Shown one piece after another: positions 9,669-18,401 of a stretch of 64,000 nucleotides of DNA. A program made the translations under genes and the position numbers. Each line of letters begins with the position of its first letter. Position 1 is the first letter of the stretch. The stretch covers positions 977,424 through 1,041,423 of the forward strand of contig NZ_BJKN01000001.1 in the NCBI RefSeq assembly GCF_006538365.1. Reading direction: 5' to 3'. The notes beneath the pieces were generated by a model. That model worked only from the letters and a program-made list of their open reading frames with translations. It was not told the origin of the DNA and searched no databases. This stretch comes from Moorella sp. E308F. Lineage in GTDB: Bacteria; Bacillota; DSM-521; Neomoorellales; Neomoorellaceae.

Positions 9669-10805
9669 GTGCGATACCCGCTAAGTGAAGAGCACATCCT
9701 CATCCAACAGAATGCCAAAGAGTTTGCCGAAAGGTACGTGGAAGCCGAAGCACAGGCCATCGACCGGGATGGGACGCATCCCTGGGAGCTGGTAAAGAAG
9801 ATGGCCGAGCATGATTTCTTTGGGCTTCCGTTCACCCAGGAGTACGGCGGGGCGGAGGCGGGGTTCCTCAGCTTCGTTCTAGCCGTGGAGCAGATTTCGA
9901 GGGCTAGCGCGTCTGTAGGCGCCATCCTCGTCAATCATAGCGTTGCGACCTACGCCATATTTCGCTGGGGAACAGCCGGACAGAAAGAATCGTTTCTTCC
10001 GGCCATGTGCAGTGGGGAAAAACTTGGTGCCTTCGCCCTCTACGAGTCCGGTGCTGCTCCGGGCTGCGGTGAGCGCCGGTTGACGGCGCGCAAGACTGCG
10101 GACGGCTTTGTTCTAGAGGGAACAAAGTACTTCGTAGCCAACGGTGGAGTGGCCGACTACTACGTGGTTGTAGCCCAGACCTTATCCGAGAAGGGCCCCG
10201 CAGGCATGAGCGCTTTTGTTGTGGACGGGAAAGCACCCGGTTTGCGGGTCGTCCGGCAGGTGGAAACCATGGGCTTGAAAGGATGCCAAACGGCAGAGAT
10301 CGCCTTTGAGGGCGTTATGGTAACACCAGACCGGCTCCTCGGACCAGAGAATGGGGCTGCGGAGATGGTCAAGGAAATCCTTGCCATCAAGAGAATTGCG
10401 GCAGGGGCTCAGGCAGCCGGTATCATGGAAGCCGCCCTATCTGAGTCGGTTAAGTACACCGGGCAGCGCGTCCAGTTCGGGCAGCCCATCGGCAGGTTCC
10501 CGGCCATCCAGAAGATGATAGCCGATATGGCGACAAACCTGAATTTGGTGCGGCTGGCCGTGTACAGCACCGCCGAACTGGTGGACAAGGGCGAGCCTTT
10601 TGAGGCGGAGGCAGCAATGGTGCATATGCTCGCCGCCAAAGTGGGTCAGGCCGCCAGCATCGATGCCATTCAGGTCCACGGTGGGTACGGTTACAGCCAG
10701 GAACTTCCGGTAGAGAGGTTTTTCCGGGATGTCAAAGGGGTGTTAATTTCAGACACCCTTATGGAACAGCCGGAGCGTATCGTGGCCGGAAGCGTCATGA
10801 TTTAA
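9669..10805 (+). CDS. Acyl-CoA dehydrogenase paralogue lacking the usual catalytic Glu
   Basis: A 378-residue acyl-CoA dehydrogenase fold with GAFALYESGAAPG, LEGTKYFVANGG and a C-terminal HGGYGYSQELPVERFFRD. Where the first dehydrogenase has IYEGT this one has ISDTL, so the catalytic Glu is replaced by Asp362. At the alternative position used by isovaleryl-CoA dehydrogenase, helix G carries Lys241 rather than Glu. It may have changed chemistry, a different substrate or a structural role beside the first enzyme. GTG start after AAAGGAGG at 9654. It belongs to the same operon. Confidence 0.9.
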   Translation: MRYPLSEEHILIQQNAKEFAERYVEAEAQAIDRDGTHPWELVKKMAEHDFFGLPFTQEYGGAEAGFLSFVLAVEQISRASASVGAILVNHSVATYAIFRWGTAGQKESFLPAMCSGEKLGAFALYESGAAPGCGERRLTARKTADGFVLEGTKYFVANGGVADYYVVVAQTLSEKGPAGMSAFVVDGKAPGLRVVRQVETMGLKGCQTAEIAFEGVMVTPDRLLGPENGAAEMVKEILAIKRIAAGAQAAGIMEAALSESVKYTGQRVQFGQPIGRFPAIQKMIADMATNLNLVRLAVYSTAELVDKGEPFEAEAAMVHMLAAKVGQAASIDAIQVHGGYGYSQELPVERFFRDVKGVLISDTLMEQPERIVAGSVMI

Positions 10806-10834
10806 GGTAAAGTCGTTATTTTGGAGGGAATAAC

Positions 10835-11611
10835 ATGGCCAATGTTATTGTCTGTTACAAGTGGGTAATCGATGAGAAAGATATTCGCATGAACCCGGAT
10901 CGCAGTGTCGATACCAGCAGAGCTCAGCGCAAGATCAGTGAATATGACAAGAACGCTATAGAGGCGGGTATAAGAGCGGCGGCCAAACTTGGAGCCAGTC
11001 CGGTGGGCTTGACCTTTGGGGGGACCGAAGCCAAGCAGTCCTTGAAGGATGCTCTGTCTCGGGGCCTTGAGGCCGTGTACTGGATCGGTCACCCGGCAGC
11101 TGGTACGGCCGACGGGCTGTTGACGGCCAGAGTCCTGGCGGCTGCCGCTGAAAAAATTGGCGACTACAGCTTGATCGTGTGCGGTGAGGGCGCGAGCGAT
11201 ACTTACGCCCGTCAGGTCGGTCCGCGCCTGGGCGCGTTGCTGGACTTGCCGGTGGTTACGGCGGTGTGCGATATGGAGATAGACGGCGAACAATTGATAG
11301 CAACGCGCAAGCTTGAGGATTGCATAGAAAAGGTAAAGGTTAGCCTGCCGGCAGTGATAAGCGTTCTACCCGAGATCAACGAAGCTCCGGTTCCCACCTT
11401 AAAAGCGGTCCTGGCTGCCGGCAAAAAGCCATCCCAGGAGTTTACACTCCAAAGCCTGGGCCTGAAAGAGGAGGAACTACAGCCAGGGACGAGCGTGACC
11501 GGTGTACTTGCCTACGTAATGGACCGCAAGAACGTCATCTTGAAAGATGGAGACGTTGCAACCAGGGTTAAGGAATTTGTTACCTACCTCAAGAAGGAAG
11601 GGGTTATCTAA
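10835..11611 (+). CDS. fixA: Electron transfer flavoprotein beta subunit, FixA type
   Basis: A 258-residue EtfB. The N-terminus (VIVCYKWVIDEKDIRMNPD) and the segments ISEYDKNAIEAG, LSRGLEAVYWIG and CGEGASDTYARQVGPRLG follow FixA/YdiQ rather than the housekeeping EtfB pattern. FixA-type subunits bind AMP or FAD at the interface with FixB, and this family includes electron-bifurcating ETFs. ATG start after TTGGAGGGA. The alpha subunit begins two bases after its stop, so the two are translationally linked. Confidence 0.93.
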   Translation: MANVIVCYKWVIDEKDIRMNPDRSVDTSRAQRKISEYDKNAIEAGIRAAAKLGASPVGLTFGGTEAKQSLKDALSRGLEAVYWIGHPAAGTADGLLTARVLAAAAEKIGDYSLIVCGEGASDTYARQVGPRLGALLDLPVVTAVCDMEIDGEQLIATRKLEDCIEKVKVSLPAVISVLPEINEAPVPTLKAVLAAGKKPSQEFTLQSLGLKEEELQPGTSVTGVLAYVMDRKNVILKDGDVATRVKEFVTYLKKEGVI

Positions 11612-11612
11612 C

Positions 11613-12533
11613 ATGGCGGGAACCTTTGTGGTTTATTCCGATAAGACTGCGATAGCAATTGAGCTTATAGGATTCTGCCGCGGTTCGGGTAAGAGAGCTG
11701 TAGCTCTGGCCTTCGATGCGGCTGCGGCGCAGGAATACGCTGCCCGGGGTGCCGAAAGGGTGCTATTGATCGAATGCGGGCAAAACCTTCCGGAAGCTTA
11801 CGCGAAGGCGGTAGCCGGCGTTCTTGAACGGGAAGGGGCTGAAGGCTTTATTGTAGGCAGCACTGTCAGGGGTCGGGAGATGGCGGCTAGAGTGGCCGGC
11901 TACCTCAAATGGCCCCTCGTCAGTGATGTCTCGAAGTTGGTGTGCGAGGAAAAGGAGCTGGTAACCGAACGACCTGCCTATGGTGGAGCCGTGGTGCAGC
12001 AGGAGAGAGTTAAGTTACCGGCTGTCGTCACCGTACCTGCTGGCAAATTTGAGCCGGCAGCTACCTCCGGAGCAGGCGCGGAAGTGGTAACCCTTGAAGC
12101 GCAGCCGGATGAGCGGACCGTTCTTCTAGAGCGCGCATCGGTGGAAAAACAGGGCGCCGACCTCGGTAGTGCGGAAAAGATTGTGTGCGCTGGCATGGGG
12201 TTCGCAAAGAAGGAAGACCTGAAGCTGGCTTTTGACCTGGCAGCAGTTATCGGTGCGGAAGTCGGTTGCTCCAGGAGTGTAGCCGAAGAGCGCAATTGGC
12301 TGCCGACGGACGTATACATCGGCATTTCCGGGGCAACGGTGAAACCGCGTTTGTATCTGTCCATAGGCGTGTCCGGCCAGGTTCAGCACGTCGTGGGTAT
12401 CCGCGACTCCCGTGTCATTGCTGCCATCGACCTTAACGAAAACGCACCGATATTTAAGGCTGCAGACTACGGTATCGTCGGTGATCTGTATGAAGTAGTT
12501 CCTGCTCTGATTGAAGCACTTAAGAATTGCTGA
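11613..12533 (+). CDS. fixB: Electron transfer flavoprotein alpha subunit, FixB type
   Basis: A 306-residue EtfA. The C-terminal FAD domain is clear: AEVGCSRSVAEERNW, YIGISGATVKPRLYLSIG, SGQVQHVVG and ENAPIFKAADYGIVGD, all very close to E. coli FixB/YdiR. The ATG at 11613 is preferred over an upstream in-frame start at 11547, which would lie inside fixA; AAGGAAGGGG precedes 11613. With FixA it carries electrons between the dehydrogenases and FixCX. Confidence 0.94.
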   Translation: MAGTFVVYSDKTAIAIELIGFCRGSGKRAVALAFDAAAAQEYAARGAERVLLIECGQNLPEAYAKAVAGVLEREGAEGFIVGSTVRGREMAARVAGYLKWPLVSDVSKLVCEEKELVTERPAYGGAVVQQERVKLPAVVTVPAGKFEPAATSGAGAEVVTLEAQPDERTVLLERASVEKQGADLGSAEKIVCAGMGFAKKEDLKLAFDLAAVIGAEVGCSRSVAEERNWLPTDVYIGISGATVKPRLYLSIGVSGQVQHVVGIRDSRVIAAIDLNENAPIFKAADYGIVGDLYEVVPALIEALKNC

Positions 12534-12556
12534 AATCGTGTAGGGGAGAGATTGTA

Positions 12557-13849
12557 TTGAGCAGTGCTGAAAAATTTGATGCCATAGTCGTAGGCGCAGG
12601 ACCGGCAGGCAGTGCCTGCGCTTACGTTCTGGCCCGTGAGGGCAAGGCGGTACTCCTGGTGGAGCGTGGGGATGCGGCCGGCGCCAAGAACGTTAGTGGC
12701 GGCAGGCTGTATGGTCACGCACTGAAGGAGTTGGGAGAAGAATTTGATGTAACTGGTGGGGTGGAGCGTAAGGTAACCCGCGAAGAGATTATGGTCATGT
12801 CAGGTGACCGCTCCGTAAACCTATCCTACCAGGATCCTTCATTCAATCGTGAAGGAGCTTCTCATCCAAATTCGTACACTGTCCTGCGGGCCACCCTCGA
12901 TGGTTGGATGGCCTCTAAAGCGGAAGAGGCAGGAGCTATTCTGGCTTGTGGTATTAGAGTGGACGACGTGCTCGAGGAAAACGGCCGGGTAGTGGGCGTC
13001 AGGGCCGGAGAGGACGAGGTTTACGCAGACGTAGTTGTGGCAGCGGATGGGGTCAATTCTCTTCTGGCCCAGAAGGCTGGGCTAATTGATGATATCCCCG
13101 CCCACAACGTTGCGGTAGGGGTCAAAGAGGTAATTGCGCTACCGCCGAACGTTATAAAAGAGCGTTTTCGGGTCTGCGAGGATGAGGGAGCTGCCCTGTT
13201 GATCCTCGGCTGTACCGGAGGGGCTAAGGGAGGAGCCTTCCTTTATACCAACAGGGAAAGCGTATCATTAGGGTGCGTAGCTTCCCCCGAAGATGTGGCC
13301 CGCAAGGGTAAGCCCGTCCACCGGCTGCTGCAGGAGCTCAAAATGCACCCTGCCGTATATCCGCTTATCGAAGGCGGCGAGACGGTTGAGTACTCTGCGC
13401 ACCTGGTTAGCGAAGCCGGCATCCGCGGGGTTCCCGGTAAACTTTCTCGCACCGGCATGCTGCTGATAGGAGACAGCGCCGGTTTCGTCATCAACCTCGG
13501 TTACACTATCAGGGGCATGGACCTGGCCATATTGAGCGGTATTGCCGCTGCCAGGGCGGTTTTATCTGAGGCCGACCCGGCCAGAGTGGGCGATGCTTAT
13601 GTCTCGGAGTTAGAGAAGCTAAAGGTCCTGCCGGCCATGAGGGCCGTGCGAGGCTACGTGGACCTGCTTGACATACCGCGCCTGTATGAACGATACCCGC
13701 AGATGGCGGTAGAGCTTTTTATGCGCTTGTTCGCAGTAGACGGTGAAGTGCCTCCGCGCTTGCTGGAGGTGGTTAAAGGTACCCTCCGTACGGCTAACCT
13801 GAGCTTATGGCAACTTCTAAAGGATGTCTACAGGGGGATCAGGATCTGA
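12557..13849 (+). CDS. fixC: FixC-type flavoprotein (ETF:quinone oxidoreductase-like)
   Basis: A 430-residue FAD oxidoreductase starting with a Rossmann fold (DAIVVGAGPAGSACAYVLAREG) and containing ADGVNSLLA and the second FAD motif GMLLIGDSAGFVINLGYTIRG typical of FixC/YdiS. The TTG at 12557 has GGGGAG 8 bases upstream; an in-frame start at 12527 would overlap fixB. FixC with FixX would accept electrons from FixAB and pass them to a membrane quinone or to ferredoxin. The stop overlaps the fixX start by one base. Confidence 0.93.
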   Translation: MSSAEKFDAIVVGAGPAGSACAYVLAREGKAVLLVERGDAAGAKNVSGGRLYGHALKELGEEFDVTGGVERKVTREEIMVMSGDRSVNLSYQDPSFNREGASHPNSYTVLRATLDGWMASKAEEAGAILACGIRVDDVLEENGRVVGVRAGEDEVYADVVVAADGVNSLLAQKAGLIDDIPAHNVAVGVKEVIALPPNVIKERFRVCEDEGAALLILGCTGGAKGGAFLYTNRESVSLGCVASPEDVARKGKPVHRLLQELKMHPAVYPLIEGGETVEYSAHLVSEAGIRGVPGKLSRTGMLLIGDSAGFVINLGYTIRGMDLAILSGIAAARAVLSEADPARVGDAYVSELEKLKVLPAMRAVRGYVDLLDIPRLYERYPQMAVELFMRLFAVDGEVPPRLLEVVKGTLRTANLSLWQLLKDVYRGIRI

Positions 13850-14142
13850 TGTCTATTCGTGCCATGGATACTCCTGAACTGCTAAGCATAAACAAGTTTA
13901 ACGTGGATGAAAAAGAGCCTCACATAAGGCTTGATAAGTCCAAGTGCAGGACGTGTCAGGATAAGCCTTGCCTGGTGGTATGTCCTGCAGGCCTCTATCG
14001 GCTAGAGCAAGAGGGGGAGGTAAGCTTCGATCACGCAGGCTGCCTTGAGTGCGGTACGTGCCGGGTCATGTGCAAAAATAAGGGGATCGCGAGCTGGAAC
14101 TACCCCAGGGCTACTTTCGGGGTACAGTATAGATTTGGTTAA
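13849..14142 (+). CDS. fixX: FixX ferredoxin-like protein
   Basis: A 97-residue iron-sulfur protein with CRTCQDKPCLVVCPAGLY and CLECGTCRVMC, the FixX/YdiT pattern. The ATG overlaps the fixC TGA (TGATG) with GGGGGAT just upstream, which is coupled translation. FixX works as the electron relay of FixC. This closes a complete fixABCX set inside the operon. It is followed by 127 bases without a gene before the transporter. Confidence 0.93.
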   Translation: MSIRAMDTPELLSINKFNVDEKEPHIRLDKSKCRTCQDKPCLVVCPAGLYRLEQEGEVSFDHAGCLECGTCRVMCKNKGIASWNYPRATFGVQYRFG

Positions 14143-14269
14143 TGCCTTATATTTCAAAGTTAGCTTGAGGAGGTGAAGGTCCCGGCCTAAGATTTATCCA
14201 AGATGGCAGTAGGTAGGCAGCGTGATATCTAAGGACTTTAATTAAGAAAGGGAGGGGCAGACGAATAAC

Positions 14270-15514
14270 ATGAGTGAAAACAGGAAGTTTTACGGGTGGA
14301 CTCTTGTAGCAGTGCTGTGGGTTATCTATCTTCTAAACATGGGGTTCCCCCTGTACGGCGGCTCCATCATTAACAGCTATATGCTGCAGGAGATCCAGAT
14401 GAGCAGGGGCACTTATGGTTTTGCTTTTACACTTCTTAATATCTTTGTCGGCGTTCCTGCCTTTATTGTCGCGGCGTGTGTAAGCGCCATCGGCGCCCGT
14501 TATACCTTTATGGTAGGTTCTGCACTTATCCTATTAGGCGGCTTATCTATGTCTTTCCTGGTCAAGCAGCCCTGGCATTATCTGATGGCTTTCGGTGGTA
14601 TTATAGGAGCAGGAATAGGTTTCAGCACCATAATGCCCATTACCACCTGTATAACCAGCTGGTTCAAGCGCTATCGTGGCCGGGCCATGGGCATCGCCAT
14701 GACAGCGTCCGGGTTTGGCGGTTTTATTGCTTCCCCTCTGGTCAACAGGTTCATTGCGGCCACCGGCGGCAACTGGAGGACTGCCTGGCTGTTCATCGCA
14801 GGAATAGCCGTGGTAGCGGGCCTGATAGCTTACCTTTTGGTACGGGAGCGGCCTGAGGATATGGGGCAGGTTCCGGACGGAACGATCGAAGATTCATCCG
14901 CTGTGAAATCCGGCCTGCACACCACCTACCAATGGAAACCCGAAGAAGCCTACAGAACGGCTTCCTACTGGCTCATTGTCGTGGCGGCGTTAGGCACCTT
15001 CTATCCTTTCTTTTTCATGACCGCCCATTGGGTTCTTCATCTCAAAGGCCTGGGGATTTCGCCCGCCAGCGCTGCCTGGGCCATGGGATTGTTCACCCTT
15101 GCCAGCATCGGCGGCAGGCTTCTCGGTGGAGTTCTGGTGGACTACTTGCCGGCCCGGTACGTCTTTATCATCGGCACCTGCTCTACTCTGGTGGGTTCCT
15201 ATATAGCCATAGGTGCCTCCCAGCTACCTTTGGCAATAGCAGCGGCGATCCTCCTGGGTGTAGGTTTTGGGTGGAATTACGTTACTCAATCCACCATGAT
15301 CGGCAATTACTTCGGTCCGGCGGCATTCCCAAAGCTTAACGGAACCCTCCTGACCATAAGCCACATTATCGCCGTATGGTCCGGGTTAATAGCCGGCAAT
15401 CTCTACGATGCATACAAGAGTTACACACCGGCCTTTACCATCCACATACTGATCAGTCTGCTGGCGATCGTAGCAATTTTCTTTGCTAAGCCCCCCGCGA
15501 AGACTAACGCTTAG
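14270..15514 (+). CDS. MFS carrier of the oxalate/formate antiporter (OFA) family
   Basis: A 414-residue, 12-segment carrier. The N-terminus KFYGWTLVAVLWVIYLLNMG, the SRGTYGFAFTLLNI segment after helix 1 and SWFKRYRGRAMGIAMTASGFGG are the OFA pattern. These carriers typically move small organic anions, often exchanging substrate and product. Its place after the CoA-transferase/dehydrogenase genes suggests uptake of the carboxylate handled by the operon. GGGAGGGG precedes the ATG. Confidence 0.88.
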   Translation: MSENRKFYGWTLVAVLWVIYLLNMGFPLYGGSIINSYMLQEIQMSRGTYGFAFTLLNIFVGVPAFIVAACVSAIGARYTFMVGSALILLGGLSMSFLVKQPWHYLMAFGGIIGAGIGFSTIMPITTCITSWFKRYRGRAMGIAMTASGFGGFIASPLVNRFIAATGGNWRTAWLFIAGIAVVAGLIAYLLVRERPEDMGQVPDGTIEDSSAVKSGLHTTYQWKPEEAYRTASYWLIVVAALGTFYPFFFMTAHWVLHLKGLGISPASAAWAMGLFTLASIGGRLLGGVLVDYLPARYVFIIGTCSTLVGSYIAIGASQLPLAIAAAILLGVGFGWNYVTQSTMIGNYFGPAAFPKLNGTLLTISHIIAVWSGLIAGNLYDAYKSYTPAFTIHILISLLAIVAIFFAKPPAKTNA

Positions 15515-15671
15515 TAGTGACTTGCAACTATGACCGGGCGTGGGACCGTATGTCCTCCGTCCGGTTTTACTTGGCCAAGTTAGTGAAGGAGTTCGCAAAA
15601 CCTCTAAGATATTAATTATACATGTAATTTCTAACGGATATACTAGATCGGAATTAGGAGGTTGTGCGGGA

Positions 15672-17021
15672 GTGAGCGCCACACCTGCCTTTAAAGCCGA
15701 AGCAAAGCAGCAATTACATGAAGATGATGTAATGTCCTGGCCAAATGTAGTGAGGTTCCTTCTATTTAACCTGTTCGGGATTTTCCTGTTCTTCGTTCCA
15801 TTTAATTTGCGGGGCGCCAATTCGATTACCCTGGACCACCTGGTGACGGGTATAATCAGGCTTCTGCCCGGTATTGCACCACTTGCCGCACTGGCTCTAA
15901 TCGTCGCTGGAGCAATTCAACCTTTTTATAGTGGAACATGGAGGCGCAGTACGGCCGACACGGTGTTTTCGTTTATCAAATTATGTGGCATACCCCTGGG
16001 GCTGATGGCCTACTTTGAGATCGGTCCTGCCCGTCTGTTACAGCCTGACATGCTACCCTTCCTCTTTAAAAAGATATGTATACCGCTGGGTTTCATAGTT
16101 CCAATAGGAGGCGCGTTGCTAACTTTTATCATTAATTATGGCTTGCTGGAGGCAGTAGGCACTCTGATGTGCCCGGTTATGCGCACTGTGTGGCGTTTAC
16201 CGGGTAGGGCCGCAATAGATGCCGTAACTTCGTTCGTCGGTAGTTTCTCTATAGCCATGTTTCTGACCAACCGGCTCCTTAAAGAAGGAAAATATACCAT
16301 TAGAGAGGCTGCCGTCATTATCACTGGTTTCTCTACGGTTTCGGTGACGTTTATGGTTATCGTAGCCAAGACCATCGGTTTGATGCAGTTATGGAACACC
16401 TTTTTCTGGACTTCCCTTTTGGTGACCTATGCGGTAACAGCAATAACAGCGCGTATTTATCCTTTAAGTACTCTTCCGGATGCGTATATAGGCAAGCCCT
16501 CCCCGGAAGAATGGGTAAGTGATAATTTATGGCGAGCTGCGCTATACCGGGGTATAAAGCAGGCAGCCACAGCTGGCAATCTGTGGCGCCATATAGGGCT
16601 CAACTTCAAGGACGCTGTTGTCATGGCCATGCGTTTCCTTCCGGTTGCATTGCCGGTAGGGTTGATTGCCTTGGTGCTGGCCAAAATGACACCCGTGTTC
16701 GATTTCCTGGGTTACATCTTTTACCCCTTTGCCGCAACGTTGCGCTTACCAGAACCGCTTCTGGTTTCCAAGGCATGCACCATTGCCATGGCTGAAATGT
16801 TCATTCCTAACTCCATTGTCGCCGCAGCCGGTGCTCCCCTTGCAGCAAAGTATACCGTAGGTGTGGTATCCATATCTACCATCCTGTTTTTTGCCGGAAC
16901 CATCCCTATCGTGGTGTCTACCGATGTGAAGCTTTCAATGAGTAGCATTGTGCTCATCATGATCGAGAGAATCATTCTTTCTTTGGTAATAGCGGGTTTG
17001 CTCAGCATGATACTCTTCTAG
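15672..17021 (+). CDS. YjiH-family (nucleoside-recognition/Gate domain) membrane protein
   Basis: About 449 residues with roughly ten hydrophobic segments. FLLFNLFGIFLFFVPFNLRG near the start and the Gate-domain segment SFVGSFSIAMFLTNRLLKEG with VITGFSTVSVTFMVIVAKT resemble YjiH-family proteins. The GTG at 15672 sits 9 bases after AGGAGGT; an open stretch back to 15540 lacks a good ribosome site. The role of the family is not settled, but it is probably a transporter. It is the last gene of the island, and a hairpin follows. Confidence 0.82.
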   Translation: MSATPAFKAEAKQQLHEDDVMSWPNVVRFLLFNLFGIFLFFVPFNLRGANSITLDHLVTGIIRLLPGIAPLAALALIVAGAIQPFYSGTWRRSTADTVFSFIKLCGIPLGLMAYFEIGPARLLQPDMLPFLFKKICIPLGFIVPIGGALLTFIINYGLLEAVGTLMCPVMRTVWRLPGRAAIDAVTSFVGSFSIAMFLTNRLLKEGKYTIREAAVIITGFSTVSVTFMVIVAKTIGLMQLWNTFFWTSLLVTYAVTAITARIYPLSTLPDAYIGKPSPEEWVSDNLWRAALYRGIKQAATAGNLWRHIGLNFKDAVVMAMRFLPVALPVGLIALVLAKMTPVFDFLGYIFYPFAATLRLPEPLLVSKACTIAMAEMFIPNSIVAAAGAPLAAKYTVGVVSISTILFFAGTIPIVVSTDVKLSMSSIVLIMIERIILSLVIAGLLSMILF

Positions 17022-17084
17022 ACCCCTATAGTGTCGAAGATCCTCTCTAATAGCGTTGTGAAAAACCAAATCCCTGAAACCCTT

Positions 17085-17111
17085 GCGCAACAAGCTGTTG
17101 CGCTTATTGTT
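17085..17111 (+). terminator. Hairpin downstream of the YjiH gene
   Basis: GCGCAACA (17085-17092) and TGTTGCGC (17096-17103) form a perfect 8-bp stem with an AGC loop, followed by TTATTGTT. It is probably the end of the sigma-54 operon. Another stem (17204-17211 with 17225-17232) with a T-rich loop lies between it and the Rpn gene. No gene is visible in 17022-17306. Confidence 0.55.
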
Positions 17112-17157
17112 CACATGGCAACTGTCGAACTCGGCGTATACCACAATTATAAAGGTA

Positions 17158-17179
17158 GTGCCGGGCACCTAACTTATTA
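17158..17179 (+). repeat. Direct repeat, left copy, flanking the Rpn gene
   Basis: A 22-base stretch (GTGCCGGGCACCTAACTTAT plus TA) recurs at 18402-18423 with 20 of 22 bases identical. The two copies bracket the Rpn-type nuclease gene, its promoter and little else. The left copy contains a GTGCC/GGCAC palindrome. Confidence 0.6.
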
Positions 17180-17275
17180 ACTTATCGAGCGCCTCCGGCC
17201 CCGCGCCGGTGGGCTTTTTCTTTTCACCGGCGGCACACGGTTCAGTTCCGCTTCATGTCAATCCCCTGCTGGATG

Positions 17276-17284
17276 TGGTATAAT
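17276..17284 (+). promoter_or_regulatory. Extended -10 promoter of the Rpn gene
   Basis: TGGTATAAT is a perfect extended -10. Only a weak -35 (ATGTCA near 17255) is visible. It lies 23 bases upstream of the GTG start and its AGGAGG site at 17293. Confidence 0.55.
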
Positions 17285-17306
17285 ACAGCTACAGGAGGAT
17301 GAACTC

Positions 17307-18377
17307 GTGCCGGATAAAAGAGAGCCCCACCATTCCCACGACAAAGGATACAAGCAGCTATTCTCCAGCAAGCGGGCATTTCTGGAATTGCTCAAAACCT
17401 TTGTCCATGAGGAATGGACGAAAGACATAGATGAAGATAGCCTGGTACGGGTGGAGAAATCCTACATTCTGCAGGACTTTAGCGAGAAAGAAGCAGATAT
17501 CGTCTACCGTCTGAAGACGAAAGGTAACGACGTGATATTCTATGTTCTGCTGGAACTGCAGTCCACGGTGGACTACCTGATGCCCTTCCGGCTGCTGCTG
17601 TACATGGTAGAGATATGGCGGGACATTTACAACAACACGCCGGAGGGCGAGCGGGAGCGCAAGGGATTCCGGCTGCCCGCCGTCGTCCCGGCGGTACTGT
17701 ACAACGGGGCGAACAACTGGACCGCCGCCCTGCACTTCAAAGAAATACTGGCCGGGTACCGGCAATTTGAGGAGCACGTATTAGACTTCCGGTACATCCT
17801 ATTTGACATAAACAGGTACGATGTAGAAGAACTTTACCAGGCGGCCAACCTGGTTGCCAGCATATTTGCGCTGGACCAGAAGATGGACGCGGGAGAATTG
17901 ATCAGGCGGCTGCGGAAGCTGGCCGGCGGGCTGAAGAACCTGGGCCGGGATGAATTCAGGCAATTTGCCACCTGGCTTTCCCATGTATTCAAAGCCAGGC
18001 TGCCGGAGCCGGTACAGGAAAAGGTTGACAGGATTATTGGCGAAGTCAATCCGTGGGAGGTGGAAAAGATGATTACGAACCTGGAAATAACCCTTGAAGA
18101 GATGCAGCAGCAGGCAGAAATGCGCGGGTTAATTAAAGGCAGGGCTGAAGGCAGGGCTGAAGGCGAGGCGAGGGGCAAGGTTGAAGCAACACAGGATGCC
18201 ATCTGCAAATACCTCAGGAGGAGGTTTGGCGATGCATCAGCCGGCCTGGAGCAGAAAGTCCGGGAGATGACCAGCCTGGAAGTGCTGGACAGCGTCATGG
18301 AGGAATTATTTGCCGCCAACACACTGGAAGAAGCCGGGGACATCATCCGGGAAGGTATCAATAAGTCCCTTCAGTAG
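17307..18377 (+). CDS. Rpn-family recombination-promoting nuclease (PD-(D/E)XK)
   Basis: A 356-residue protein with the Rpn/YhgA-like layout. The N-terminus HDKGYKQLFSSKRAFLELL is followed by the nuclease core EADIVYRL...FYVLLELQS, giving the D and E-x-Q residues of this PD-(D/E)XK branch. The C-terminal third is charged and helical with a short GRAEGRAEGEARG repeat. E. coli RpnA is a DNA endonuclease that promotes RecA-independent recombination. The GTG start has AGGAGG 8 bases upstream. It has its own promoter and lies between direct repeats, so it looks like a single-gene mobile or inserted unit. Confidence 0.9.
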   Translation: MPDKREPHHSHDKGYKQLFSSKRAFLELLKTFVHEEWTKDIDEDSLVRVEKSYILQDFSEKEADIVYRLKTKGNDVIFYVLLELQSTVDYLMPFRLLLYMVEIWRDIYNNTPEGERERKGFRLPAVVPAVLYNGANNWTAALHFKEILAGYRQFEEHVLDFRYILFDINRYDVEELYQAANLVASIFALDQKMDAGELIRRLRKLAGGLKNLGRDEFRQFATWLSHVFKARLPEPVQEKVDRIIGEVNPWEVEKMITNLEITLEEMQQQAEMRGLIKGRAEGRAEGEARGKVEATQDAICKYLRRRFGDASAGLEQKVREMTSLEVLDSVMEELFAANTLEEAGDIIREGINKSLQ

Positions 18378-18401
18378 TCCTGGTGGACGGTGTCGATTGG
18401 A

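Noticed and set aside
14143-14269. A small gene between fixX and the OFA carrier
   Set aside because: An AGGAGGTGA stands at 14168 but only five codons follow before a stop.
15540-15671. Longer N-terminus for the YjiH-type protein
   Set aside because: The added residues are not hydrophobic or family-like, and the strong AGGAGGT points to GTG 15672.
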